This document shows, one piece after another, positions 26,982 to 36,215 of a stretch of 64,000 nt of DNA. Numbering within the stretch: position 1 is the first letter of the stretch; each line of letters opens with the position of its first letter. This DNA is from Hydractinia symbiolongicarpus. Lineage: Eukaryota > Cnidaria > Hydrozoa > Anthoathecata > Hydractiniidae. The position numbers were made by a program, and so were the translations under genes. The notes beneath the pieces are model-generated. The model was not told where the DNA came from. It searched no databases and saw only the letters and a list, made by a program, of their open reading frames with translations. The stretch spans positions 9,407,001 through 9,471,000 of the forward strand of contig NC_079888.1 in assembly GCF_029227915.1 (NCBI RefSeq). The letters run 5' to 3'.

Positions 26982-27026
26982 GGTAGGAGAGATATAAAGA
27001 AATATCTTTTTTATATCTCTCCTACC
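26982..27026. repeat. Perfect hairpin, 17-bp arms
   Basis: GGTAGGAGAGATATAAA at 26982-26998 is exactly reverse-complemented at 27010-27026, with an 11-base loop. It lies just before a SINE family A fragment. Confidence 0.8.
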
Positions 27027-27036
27027 ACTATTAAGT

Positions 27037-27125
27037 GGTTCGTGGTTCGGTCCATAGCGCGGGCATGTTTAGCAAGTGCCTTTACCATAGCTACGGGTAA
27101 ACCCATACCATGTGAGGGAAATTAG
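27037..27125 (+). mobile_element. Diverged SINE family A copy, plus orientation
   Basis: Contains a B-box-like GTGGTTCGGTCC, then TTTACCATAGCTACGGGTAA and ACCCATACCATGTGAGGG. These align with the reverse strand of the 5100-5358 SINE body. The A box is not clear. Confidence 0.5.
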
Positions 27126-27403
27126 GTAGGTAGTGCCGGTGTATACGTAATGTATACATTCAGAACACAGAACCCACGTTGATAACAGTGTTTCAAACAC
27201 TTAAGTGGCTATATTCTGTATAAATATTCGGAATAATAATAATATTAATAATAATCTCCATGGGCCAATCTACTAGTCTTAAATACTAATATTCCGATTT
27301 GTGCTGCGTCAGTATGTGTGCCTTCTTCAAAGAGGATATTTTATGTTAATTTTGATAGCTGAAAAATAACCTTCTTTGAAATTAGTACAACGTCGATAAC
27401 TTA

Positions 27404-28628
27404 CGGTAGACTCTCCATATAACGAAACCCCAAGGGGAATGGAAAAAAGTTCGTTATATCGAAAGTTCGTTATATGAAGAGATCAGAAAAAATTGAAATT
27501 TTATCCCCAATTTTCCCGTCTATTAGAAGAACTAGGATGAAAAACTCTTTTGAATTATAATTCACTATAGAACACCGTCAAATATATGTATGTACATGAA
27601 ATTCGAATAAAATATGTTCGTGTTTGTTTACAAAAAGCAATGCAAAGACTTCTATCATAAAATCGTTTGGTTGTTTGTTATGTAGACACGCGTTTCAACT
27701 TTTTCTAAAAATGGCGCTAAATTTGATTTATTAAACTGTTTTGCAGGAAGAATCTCTTTCCAGCTTGCTGTCATTTTAGGGGTACCACTATTCTCTCCTC
27801 CCGAAAATAGCTTTGAAAGTTACATTTTGTCTCTACTTTCATTTATCCAGCCAACCCTCAGAAGCTTTAAAATCATGAAGGTTCATGCTTTTGAAAATAG
27901 CTTTTTCCTTGATATAAATTTCGTTGATAGGAATATTTTGTGAACGCGTGTTTTTAAAGCATAGTAAAAAAGCTTCATCAAGGTCATTGTTGGTACTCTT
28001 TTTTATTTATTTTTTTCGATTGGAGTTGATTTGAGCTGATTAATAAGCTTTGGTTATTTTTCTTTTATTTGCAATCCAGGTCAAGATAGTGTTTTTTTGA
28101 CACCATATTCCTCAGCGACGCTTTTGTTAGTACTTTTACCTTGTGCAATTTTCTGCAGCGCTTTATATTTATCGGTATAGAGATATTTACTCGCTTCATT
28201 TTCATTCACTTGCCGCTTTAATTTGCTTTCTTCAACCTAAAATTTTGAATATTTTTTTTGGTTTTATTTACACTTCGTGTTTAGATTTGAACGTCGAATG
28301 TTTTGGATGACATTGCATTGCGTTTTCTTTATTCTGTACGTAAAGTGCTATCTACGCGGTGTTAAAATGTTGAAAACATTGCGTGTGTTTTGGTTTTGTT
28401 TGTCGCATTTTGTAGCATTTGATACCTTGAGTTCGTTATATAGAGGTTTTATTGGTTTAGGGGACGGAAAATTTGATTCGCTAAATAGGGGGTTCGTTAT
28501 ATCGGTGGTTCGTTATATAGAGGGAATTTATAAGAGTTTCTTAAGGCAGAATCCTAGGGGAACGAACTTTGGTTCGTTAAATCGAGGTGTTCGTTATGTC
28601 GGGGGTTCGTTATATCGAGAGTCTACTG
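27404..28628 (-). mobile_element. Internally deleted pogo/Tigger-type DNA transposon
   Basis: About 1.2 kb bounded by inverted ends. The left end is CGGTAGACTCTCCATATAAC. The right end, reversed, is CAGTAGACTCTCGATATAAC. Repeated TTCGTTATAT words sit inside both ends. TA precedes the left end at 27402-27403, but no matching TA is obvious on the right. Inside, on the minus strand, are remnants of both DNA-binding domains of a CENP-B-like transposase. The catalytic DDE half is missing, since full elements are usually 2 kb or more. It is a deletion derivative and could not move without help. Confidence 0.85.
27740..28220 (-). pseudogene. pogo/Tigger transposase N-terminal half, broken
   Basis: The minus strand encodes a CENP-B/Psq-type helix-turn-helix (KYKALQKIAQGK, then KSVAEEYGV). 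A frameshift near 28090 follows, then TWIANKRKI. Next comes a second HTH of the Tc5/CENP-B type (SQNIPINEIYIKEKA, DFKASEGWLDK), then stop codons, and finally a short match to the linker that normally precedes the first catalytic Asp (TASWKEILP). No DDE motif remains. It is recognised from family knowledge and is clearly non-functional. Confidence 0.8.
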
Positions 28629-29484
28629 TTATTATAATTAGTTAAACTTACATTTTAAAGTCAAATGACTTCAAAAACAGCTGAAATAACAAACGTCGAC
28701 AGCTGCATCGGAAGCTATTGGCAACTGGTAGCAACGTTGGACCCACTCTTAAAAATTGAGTGCCGTAACATATCGGAATTGATGGGTTGATAATGTCATC
28801 AAATATTTTTGCAGTCTTGCAGTAACTGTCGACAACAACGGCTTTCTTACTCCCAAATTTAAAATCCAATTTCTTGTTGAGATCAACTGGCCATGTCAAA
28901 TTATACAGATGAAACAAAGAATTTTTTAAGTTCCTTTATATGTACTACTCTCCCACTCACTAGACTTGACTAGAGTTGCTTTTTACACAACATGGACAAG
29001 TCAGTAGTGGCCGCAACAGGTGCTAGGCATACTAAGCACAAAACCAAGAAAATTCTGTCAGATGTGTCGCATCCACTGTTACTGAAGTTTGCCTTCAATT
29101 GCACCAATGGATTGACGGACAGGAAAATAAAGAAAATCAGGGGATCTAACTTGATTTTTTTCTTGTTTTCAGTGAAAAAAAGTTTAAAAAAAATTTTAAA
29201 ATTTAAAAAAATTTCCTGCAATGCGCAGTGCAACTACTTAGTGAAAAACTTGATAGAAATAAGACGTCTTAACCGGATGAAGAAATAACTGTGCGTCTAC
29301 AAATTTCGACATAAATTAGAGAACAAGTATTAAATTTTTTCACCCTCTTCTCTAGCCTATACGAAAACTTCTTGTACCTGGCTAGCTACATGTTACGTAT
29401 TTTGATCATTTTGTTAATATTCTATAGCCTTACGTGTACAAACAAACATCATCTCTTGATCCTTAAATTATCCAAAGATAAAGA
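28629..29484. other. Unassigned DNA between the pogo element and the virus-like cluster
   Basis: Contains an 89-codon minus-strand frame (28648-28917) and a 98-codon plus-strand frame (28992-29288, Lys-rich second half). I recognise neither and neither has splice support. Some of this may be an outer part of the adjacent element. Confidence 0.4.
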
Positions 29485-30650
29485 GTGATTACATTTCGAG
29501 CATTTCTTGGCCTCTTCCATATCGTTTTGTGTCTGCCATGTAGGCAAACACAAATTTCGCTGGACCTAGTATTCCAGAGAGTGAAATGTTCAGCTGGGCA
29601 TCTTGAAGTAGGAAAACGTAGCATTAAATATCCCCTGCTCCGTCTGCCTTTTTTGTGATGTGGATCGTGATACCATCACTCAGACGTTGTAGAGGTCTCC
29701 CAGAGCCATGCAGGCTGTGGTCAGGCAATGCTCGGAAATCGACGAACAGTGCATATCTTTCCGTGAGGAATTTTCCTATGGTCACCTTAAATCGTGACTA
29801 AGAGGTTGACAATTTGCTCTAGGTTTTCTTTCGGCAGCATCGCGTGTGAGTAGAGCTCATTGGGTTCACCCTCGACAGTAATCGAGATTTTCTCGATCTT
29901 TGGGTTATAGAACACCTCGTTCGCGCCGGAGTAAGCCTTCACTTTTCCGGTGTCTACGAACAGCAGCAAAACACCTTTTAGACATTTTGCAGGCGTATAA
30001 ATTTGGAGATTGTAGCTGGTATCAGCCTTCTTCATCGTAATCACTTTACTTCGAAGTACTCGAAGACTATACCGTGACATAATAGCGCTCGTAGGACAAA
30101 TTGCAATCTCTCATATAATCCTGCCTGGTAGAACGGCAACTCTCGTGTCAGTTCAAACATTTTCCCGAGGGGTATGCAGAAAGTGTTGCCATAGGCTGCG
30201 ACGATTGCCTTCTCCTCGTCCGTGCCTGCGTGGTCGCTTGCTTTTACCTGCAGGGCGCGGATTGTACCGTCGTTGGGATTGATCCCTTCTAGGATCAGGT
30301 TGTTTTTTCGATCAAACTTGGGCAACCATAGGTCCCTGTAGGTAGCAAGCACCCTGTAGTCGCTAATATTTTGAACCTCGTTGCCATTCAAGGTTATACG
30401 AAGATTTTGCACCAAGGATTTACCTATATTGCTGACGATGGTGCGTTACGTGCTTGTCCTTGTAAGTTCCAGATCGAAATGTAGTTTGATACTCCCGGGA
30501 AAAATTACATCGTTCTGCTCGATGTTAGGGATGTCGACATAGAGGTCCTCATTTTGATTGATTGTCGACGCTGTTTCTTGGCCTTTATGGCCATCATTGT
30601 TTTAACTTCTTGGCAAGGAACGAGCTTCTTTCTGAATAGGTTAGTCATGC
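29485..30650 (-). pseudogene. Longest virus-like gene of the cluster, broken
   Basis: A single minus-strand coding track runs from about 30650 (start MTNLFRKKLV) to about 29490 but changes frame near 30560 and again near 30050, with in-frame stops near 30440 and 29630. The readable blocks are acidic/hydrophobic with a beta-rich look (ASDHAGTDEEKAIVAAYG, YSGANEVFYNPKIEKIS, FLTERYALFVDFRALPD). Two open blocks survive, 30041-30415 and 29787-30080. In related cnidarian elements a gene of this kind is the most conserved one. A capsid-like structural role is possible, but I cannot show it. As it stands it cannot make a full protein. Confidence 0.5.
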
Positions 30651-30669
30651 TTTATTATTAGCTGATTTT

Positions 30670-31090
30670 TTCTTCAAATAAATGCAATGCCGATTAATCC
30701 AATATACAAAGGAGAGATTATACACCAGAGGAAAACATTCCAGACGAGGATGAATCTTTCAGTAGGCTTGAGAATCTGCCCCTCCAGCCTGATGCAAGCT
30801 GTACGCCAACGTCCGAAGAACAGGGTCAACGACATGGAGACACCACAGCAAGGCAGAGGCAAGAGCTACTAAAATCAAAGGTCGACGATCTTTACGAACA
30901 CCTTGGTGAGGAGCTGGGGCAGCCAATCGCGAGATATTAGAACGAGTTTTAAGAACGAGCTTATTTTCGATGGAAAAAAGGAATGGTGAATTACGGAACG
31001 TTGCCGAGATACAGAAAAGGTTAGGTACAAATCGCCTGCGGGCCTTGGGGTTTACCGACTATACTACACCAAACAAAGGGAGTTGGGAAG
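30670..31090 (+). pseudogene. Virus-like small gene, frameshifted
   Basis: The plus strand reads an acidic, Gln-rich track (DYTPEENIPDEDESFSRL, then KSKVDDLYEHLGEELGQP) up to a stop near 30940. Coding-like sequence then resumes in another frame (RNVAEIQKRLGTNRLRALGF) to about 31080. The reading is supported by composition only. A 62-codon hydrophobic minus-strand frame overlaps and is more likely its shadow. Confidence 0.4.
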
Positions 31091-31147
31091 GGTAAAAAAT
31101 CATAGATCGCGAAGCTCGAGTCTAATGTGTTGATCAACAAATTAGAC

Positions 31148-31576
31148 TTACTTTAAGCAAATATAGGCAACGATTAGCCCTACTCCCGTTGTAATCAAAT
31201 CAGCCTTGTTGTCATCATACTTTTGAGCTTTACCAAGGGGTAGGGTGGTGCCCCACCCTACAATTTCTTGCCCTGGTGCTTGATGTTGATCTGCCTTGAG
31301 TATTTGATCATGGACTTCGCTAGCCTTTTCAAAGGTGTAGTCGCCGGATACACCCTTCTCTTGCCTCGGTGCTTGATTTTTAGTCGACTCGCTAGTGTTA
31401 ATCTTGGGGTTAACACCGATGGAGAAATACTCCTTGCTGATGAGAACTTTGTTCGTGAAATTCACAACATTTCCAATATGAAGGCTCGTGTCACTTGGGA
31501 TCATATAGACGCCATGAGCAACACTAAAATCCACCTTGGACCGGGCATATTTCAGCACATTTTTATTCAAGCACAT
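31148..31576 (-). CDS. Virus-like 142-residue protein with C-terminal membrane segment
   Basis: An intact single-exon frame. The N-terminal half is mixed (SDTSLHIGNVVNFTNKVLIS) and the middle is polar, with two near-repeats of NQAPRQEK / HQAPGQEI. The last about 18 residues are hydrophobic (ADLITTGVGLIVAYICLK), consistent with a tail anchor. It starts back to back with the plus-strand gene at 31536, their 5' ends overlapping by about 40 bases. No family is named with confidence. It is one of the few undamaged frames in the cluster. Confidence 0.5.
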   Translation of the reverse strand: MCLNKNVLKYARSKVDFSVAHGVYMIPSDTSLHIGNVVNFTNKVLISKEYFSIGVNPKINTSESTKNQAPRQEKGVSGDYTFEKASEVHDQILKADQHQAPGQEIVGWGTTLPLGKAQKYDDNKADLITTGVGLIVAYICLK

Positions 31577-31925
31577 TTTTAATCACACACTCGTGATTAA
31601 TGAACAACTTCAAAACCTCATGGGTTTACCCTTCGATCCCAGTACAAAGTACTACACAAAGGGCGACTACGATGCAGTCTACAAGACTGACGTTTACCAT
31701 CGTCTACGACTTGTTTTCCCTCAGTTAGGTGAGGATGATTGCCTACTGGATGGTAAAAAATCAAAAATTCTCGCCATGCTCCCCACCAAAGAGTTAAACG
31801 CATGGGGATACATTATTACATGGAGTTTTGACACTCCAACAGACAGACTGGAGTTCATGCTGACAGACGAGCATCATCATGAAAAAATTTTTCGTTCGTC
31901 GGAATTACGATGCATTTGCTCATAG
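31536..31925 (+). CDS. Virus-like 129-residue protein, intact frame
   Basis: The first ATG gives a 129-residue frame. The recognisable part starts after about 20 residues (INEQLQNLMGLPFDPSTKYY) and continues with DVYHRLRLVFPQLGEDDCLL and LNAWGYIITWSFDTPTDRL. Soluble and mixed alpha/beta by composition. It ends 5 bases before the next start, as in a compact viral transcription unit. I do not recognise its function. Confidence 0.5.
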   Translation: MDRAYFSTFLFKHIFNHTLVINEQLQNLMGLPFDPSTKYYTKGDYDAVYKTDVYHRLRLVFPQLGEDDCLLDGKKSKILAMLPTKELNAWGYIITWSFDTPTDRLEFMLTDEHHHEKIFRSSELRCICS

Positions 31926-31930
31926 AATAA

Positions 31931-32218
31931 ATGGCTGATGTTATGAAGCTTTACCCAACCTTACCGCCAAGTGCGCTTAAGGATCACCTAGAGGCTCAGC
32001 AAGAGCACGATACTATGCCGGAGGAAAGTCAGGTCTACAGACTCATTAAGATCGAAGAGATTGAGACGTTTTTCCGAGAAGAGATCAAAGAGAGAGAAAA
32101 ACTCTACAAAAAGTTCAAGTTTTGGAGGATGGGGCTTCGCTATGCTGATCATGGCATGATTGCTGTTACTGTCATCACTTCCGCAGCAGGTATTGCCACG
32201 CTTGCAACCAGATCCTGA
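31931..32218 (+). CDS. Virus-like 95-residue protein with C-terminal hydrophobic segment
   Basis: The frame starts MADVMKLYPTLPPSALKDHL. A charged, coiled-coil-prone middle follows (IKIEEIETFFREEIKEREKL), then GMIAVTVITSAAGIATLATR, a likely membrane helix. Helical, short and tail-anchored, it resembles the other small proteins of the cluster in design. Intact; family unknown. Confidence 0.5.
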   Translation: MADVMKLYPTLPPSALKDHLEAQQEHDTMPEESQVYRLIKIEEIETFFREEIKEREKLYKKFKFWRMGLRYADHGMIAVTVITSAAGIATLATRS

Positions 32219-32258
32219 GCCCCTATAGCAATGTCTTGAAGCAGCGTTTGAAGTAGGT

Positions 32259-32549
32259 ATGGGGCAAGTAGGTTGGAAGAATGCTTCCAAACCGATACAG
32301 TATAAGGTGCACAAACATGAGTGCATCAAACTCCTAGCTGAATCAAAGCTAGACACTGTCTACAATAAGATCTCCAAGGCGATTCAAAATGGTACAATTT
32401 CAGACTATGAGGTTACGTGGAACATCCAGGAAAAACAGCGCTGCATGATGCTCAAGGAGCAGATTCGACAACGAACGAGAAGGGCTGTGGATACCAAAGA
32501 TGAACTTTTGAAAAAACTGCAGTCTGCACAGTATGTCAACGGTACTTAG
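32259..32549 (+). CDS. Virus-like 96-residue basic helical protein
   Basis: Intact frame starting MGQVGWKNASKPIQYKVHKH, with a Lys/Arg/Gln-rich helical body (QRCMMLKEQIRQRTRRAVDT). Only 40 bases separate it from the previous gene. It may once have been joined to that gene, because the upstream frame ends abruptly; this cannot be settled here. Confidence 0.45.
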   Translation: MGQVGWKNASKPIQYKVHKHECIKLLAESKLDTVYNKISKAIQNGTISDYEVTWNIQEKQRCMMLKEQIRQRTRRAVDTKDELLKKLQSAQYVNGT

Positions 32550-32605
32550 ATTCCACGCCTGCCTATAGTCTGATCTGAGTTTTATAGGTAAATCTCCCTA
32601 CAAAA

Positions 32606-32868
32606 CTACAGCTTCGCGCCTTACCTGCGCGTATATTGGCGCAAATAATCGATTGGACAGCCAATCACGTCTCCCGTTTCAGCATCAATTTCTACGTCTC
32701 CATCATATACCATCCGTCGCTGTTTTTAGCAAGATCCTCCAAATATTGTCCAAGATTTTTCTCCCACGCAATTTCAACACAAAGCTTGCAGTAAGGCCAG
32801 TCTGTTTGTGTTAAAACGTCCTTGTACTAAGCTTTGTGGATTACCTCAACAAGAGCGCCCTTAGCCAT
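32606..32868 (-). pseudogene. Virus-like small gene, early stop and frameshift
   Basis: Starts MAKGALVEVIHKA and then meets an in-frame stop. It remains coding-like for about 45 codons (TQTDWPYCKLCVEIAWEKN) and then changes frame (VEIDAETGDVIGC). It contains a CxxC (YCKLC). Not functional as it stands. Confidence 0.45.
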
Positions 32869-32978
32869 TGTAGAATAACGAAGAACGTGCAGTGATTTTG
32901 CTTCTTTTCGAAGTGCGTTTAAAGTGCGTTCATGTTTGTTTGTATGGCTGGCTTCAACCATATAAACCTTTACATCCA

Positions 32979-33170
32979 CTACAATTCAGTGAAGCTCTCA
33001 TCATCAGAGTCACTAAGGTAGCAAGCGCAATACCTTTCAACCTCTTTGTATTTACGTTCTTCCAAGTAGATCTGTACTTAATAGTTTCTTCCTTGCCTAT
33101 AAATGCTCCCTATTTTTGTGATAGCTGTACACTCACAGCTTTCCTGCGGTATGTTTTTCTTATGGAAATT
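32979..33170 (-). pseudogene. Virus-like small gene remnant with acidic tail
   Basis: The minus strand reads YLEERKYKEVERYCACYLSD and ends in an acidic DSDDESFTEL tail at a TAG (32979-32981). The upstream part has stops. The overlapping 129-codon plus-strand frame (32892-33281) is likely its shadow. Confidence 0.4.
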
Positions 33171-33286
33171 GGTTCTGACCCCACCATTCCACCCCTTAAG
33201 CTTAGTATTGATATACCGGTCCTTCTTTACACCGATGTTGGTGAAGCAAGTCAATTGAAGCTAGCCATTAGTTGTCTCTAGTGCTT

Positions 33287-33344
33287 TTTGTTTTTCTTTG
33301 ATATAATACGGCGACCTCGCCGTATTATATCAAAGAAAAACAAA
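33287..33344. repeat. Perfect 28-bp-arm hairpin at the edge of the virus-like cluster
   Basis: Arms 33287-33314 and 33317-33344 are exact reverse complements around a 2-base loop (CC). The inner arm reads TTTGATATAATACGGCGA. A perfect palindrome of this size is rare by chance. It sits about 120 bases beyond the last coding remnant of the cluster. Confidence 0.95.
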
Positions 33345-34425
33345 CTGACATCTTACTACAGCTGATATCTGGAAATACACCAAAACTGAATATCATAGAC
33401 GTAGAAGACACTGGGGTTGTAAAATAAACTCACCGCGGAACAACAACAACTCGTTGTGCAAAAGTAGTGATTTTTTGGCAAAAATACAATATATATATGT
33501 ATATGCGGAATATTTCTTTTCAGAAGGTACGAGAAATTTAGATCGCGCGAAACTAAACAAAAACGATAACTAAGAAATTTCGTTAAACCTCTTTTTCACA
33601 GAATTATAAAACTAAATATTGATAATAATCACAATATTGTCAGTGTTGGCCGACGTAAATCCAACATTGATGAACCTTTTAGCGCCAAAAATCCATGCAA
33701 AGTTATACTTTCATAAAGTTAAAACCCCTATTCTGAAAGAAATGCAATACATTGAGTTGTACAATCCGTAGAGTGTGAAAATGTCACGAATTAAAGGGAT
33801 GTGCGTCGTAAGGTACACTCTTTCAACCGGAAAATAATACTCGGAACGCAGATAATAGTAGAGACTTTCGCGTTAACGATTTCGGAGATGAGAAGGCGAA
33901 CAAAGCAGTTTGCGGGGTTTTTTTTACAAAAAATAACGGCACTAGTTATGAAAACCGATTTTTTAAAGCCACGGAATCTGCTGCAATGAATTTCGAAAAC
34001 TCACAGGAAACAATTAACAAAAACAAACAATTTACAGAAACGAAAACAATTTATTAACTTTATCAAGATTTATAAACAGCTACAAATTTTTGACAGAAAA
34101 ACAATAACAATGCGGTATGAGGTTTCGCTTTCTTCTTTTTATCTCACGTATTGCAAGATAACATCTCTCGCTCTCATTATACGCAATCTAAAAAGAAACA
34201 GAAAACATTTTTATATAGTATATTATATTATATATATAGCAAAGTCTCTAAATACATTAAAATCCAGTGCCTTTAAGAGACGATATTTAGAGCTAAATTT
34301 CTAAACTACAAATATATATCATTTTTTGGGACAGAGTGCTCAAAAAGTGTTTACTAGATACAATATGCTTGATATAATTGATAAAGTCATGCAACTCTGT
34401 TTACTTTGAGGGTTTTCTTCTTTTA

Positions 34426-34492
34426 GGGATTGGTAGTTCAGTTGGTAGAGCGTTCACTTCATACTCATATGGGTTCAATCCCACATAACAGT
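34426..34492 (+). mobile_element. tRNA-like sequence (degenerate, CAT in anticodon position)
   Basis: D-arm bases (TAGTTCAGTTGGTAGAGC) pair correctly as GTTC/GAGC, and the T arm carries GGGTTCAATCCCA. The anticodon loop would be TTCATAC. However, the anticodon stem and acceptor stem do not pair, so this is a tRNA pseudogene or SINE head rather than a working tRNA-Met. Confidence 0.5.
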
Positions 34493-35062
34493 TGTTCCTT
34501 ATTGAACAGAAATTTAAAGGGTTTCTGTAGCTCAAATGGAAGCTTTTTAACACTCTAGAACCGTCTATGTTGTCCCTCCTGGAAAAAAATTGACAGGGTA
34601 AATTTATTGGAATTAATGAGGTTAACCACATAAAATATAGATCACTACTTTTTGTGGCCAGGACAACAGAATTGAAAGCATTGTTTTCCATTTGAAAAAA
34701 TCACATTGTATTTAACAATTTGCTCAAGGTTGCCCTCATACTTATGGCTTTTTTGGCCAGCTGACACGCATACGCATAATCTACCATACTGAACACAAAA
34801 GTTACAAAAAACACGAAATTTGATTAAGGTGTATTATGTGGTTTCACATTCTTAAAGGCTCATTTAACAGTAGTTTTTACGTATCATGCAAAAACATAGA
34901 GTTAGATGTGTAAAGAAAATGATGAAGCCCTAAATTTTTTTTATCTTTTTAAATATTTTTATATTTGTCCAAACCTAATCTCCCAAAAACAATAATTACA
35001 TTAACGGTCGCCGCCATTATCGAACAAAAGTCCAATACACTTAATCATGGTGCCGTGTTTTT

Positions 35063-35140
35063 CCTGCGCGCGCAGAAATGGAGGTAACTTTTCCGCTTAG
35101 TTTGTTTACATTTTTACCTCCAATTCTGCGCGTGCATCAG
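35063..35140. repeat. Imperfect inverted repeat, 78 bp
   Basis: CAGAAATGGAGGTAA on the left matches TTACCTCCAATTCTG on the right with one mismatch. Both are flanked by alternating GCGCGC-type sequence. It may be a very small palindromic element. Confidence 0.6.
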
Positions 35141-35448
35141 GCATTACGTAATCACTTAGATGCGTGCGCAAGTAAATATCGGGACTGTGATTCCATGTAT
35201 TGGTCATTCATGACTTCACACGTCGTACATAAGCTCACTTCTTGAAAAATTTATTGCGAGTTTCGAGTGTTGAAGAATTTAACAACATGCGAAAGTAAGT
35301 AAACAAAGTAGAATTTCCAGGTAAAGGTACCATTTGATAAAATGGTTCAGATTTAGAACATATATCAGTAAAAACACCCTTGTAGCAACAGTATAAAAGT
35401 TTTTAACCACAAATGAGCAAATATTAAAGAATGAAGAGGTATATTTAA

Positions 35449-35768
35449 GAGGGTGCTGATAAGCCGCAAACGCACGCATTACAAGGGCGAGTTCGGGCGA
35501 CTTTTCGAATAAAATTGGCGGTTGTCCTGTGAAATCGCCCGGAGCATTCCCGAAATGCAATTTTTTATAACATACCATCATGCGGACGACAGTTGCGTGA
35601 AGGCGCTTGAAGAAAAAGGAGTTAATAAAGTTTATAAATAAGTTATTTGTAAAGTAAATCTTATCAAAAACCATCAAAAACAGTTCTTTTAAGAACTTCG
35701 CTACCACATAGTAAGTTTATTTTAATTTTTATAGTTTTTTGAACCATTGGTGGCTTATCGGCACCCTC
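35449..35768. mobile_element. 320-bp MITE with GAGGGTGC(T/C)GATAAGCC ends
   Basis: The left end GAGGGTGCTGATAAGCC (35449-35465) is matched by GGCTTATCGGCACCCTC (35752-35768), 16 of 17 bases. The 142-codon minus-strand frame inside is not supported as a gene. Target duplication is unclear (TTTAA on the left, ATGTA on the right). Confidence 0.7.
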
Positions 35769-36054
35769 ATGTATATTTTCCCCTGCTGGATACAACAAAA
35801 AAAAGAAGCAACTTGAGTTTTAGGAAATATTTAAAAATTGTATAATAAAATTTAAAAAGAAAGAGTTTTGTTAATACTTTATGGATTGAACGTTCTTCTT
35901 CTGACTGTATAGCTAGAGGTAATGATTCCATTGAAGGATCTCAGCATTTTCCATGGTGGCCACAGGCACCACAAAGTAATTTAGTTAGCTAGCTACATCA
36001 AACCAAGGAAAAAACGTAAAAATAGATTTCAAATCATCCCTACGTACGGCACTT

Positions 36055-36215
36055 TTCCCCGATCGGGTGAGTCTCCCCCGATCGGGGTAATCGCCCGATT
36101 GGGCAAATCGGAGGCGAACGCTAACTTTTGGATACCCCGATCGAGTGAGCGGCGCTTTGGAACTTGTAATCAGTCAATCGAGTGACTCTGCCCCAATCAA
36201 TGTTACGACATATTT
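36055..36215. repeat. Cluster of CCCGATCGGG-type palindromes
   Basis: CCCCGATCGGG, CCCCCGATCGGGG, CGCCCGATTGGGC, CCCCGATCGAG and TCAATCGAGTGA occur within about 150 bases. It is much more GC-rich than its surroundings. The units look like diverged copies of one short palindrome. Confidence 0.6.

Larger units (their letters stand above)
29485..33344. mobile_element. Decayed Maverick/Polinton-like (virus-type) gene cluster
   Basis: A compact run of short intronless genes on both strands with spacers of tens of bases, unlike the intron-rich host genes around it, and with visibly higher GC. At least seven coding remnants are described separately. Most carry stops or frameshifts. No polymerase, integrase, ATPase or protease is visible, so naming the class is inference. 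It rests on gene style and on a memory of similar small protein sets repeated across cnidarian genomes. The right side ends at a perfect long hairpin (33287-33344). The left limit is uncertain. Confidence 0.5.
33345..35448. other. Intergenic, no gene seen
   Basis: AT-rich with short chance frames only. It holds a tRNA-like sequence at 34426-34492 and an imperfect inverted repeat at 35063-35140. Confidence 0.5.

Noticed and set aside
35279-35707. 142-codon minus-strand frame
   Set aside because: It spans one end of the 320-bp MITE and flanking DNA; no domain and no splice support.
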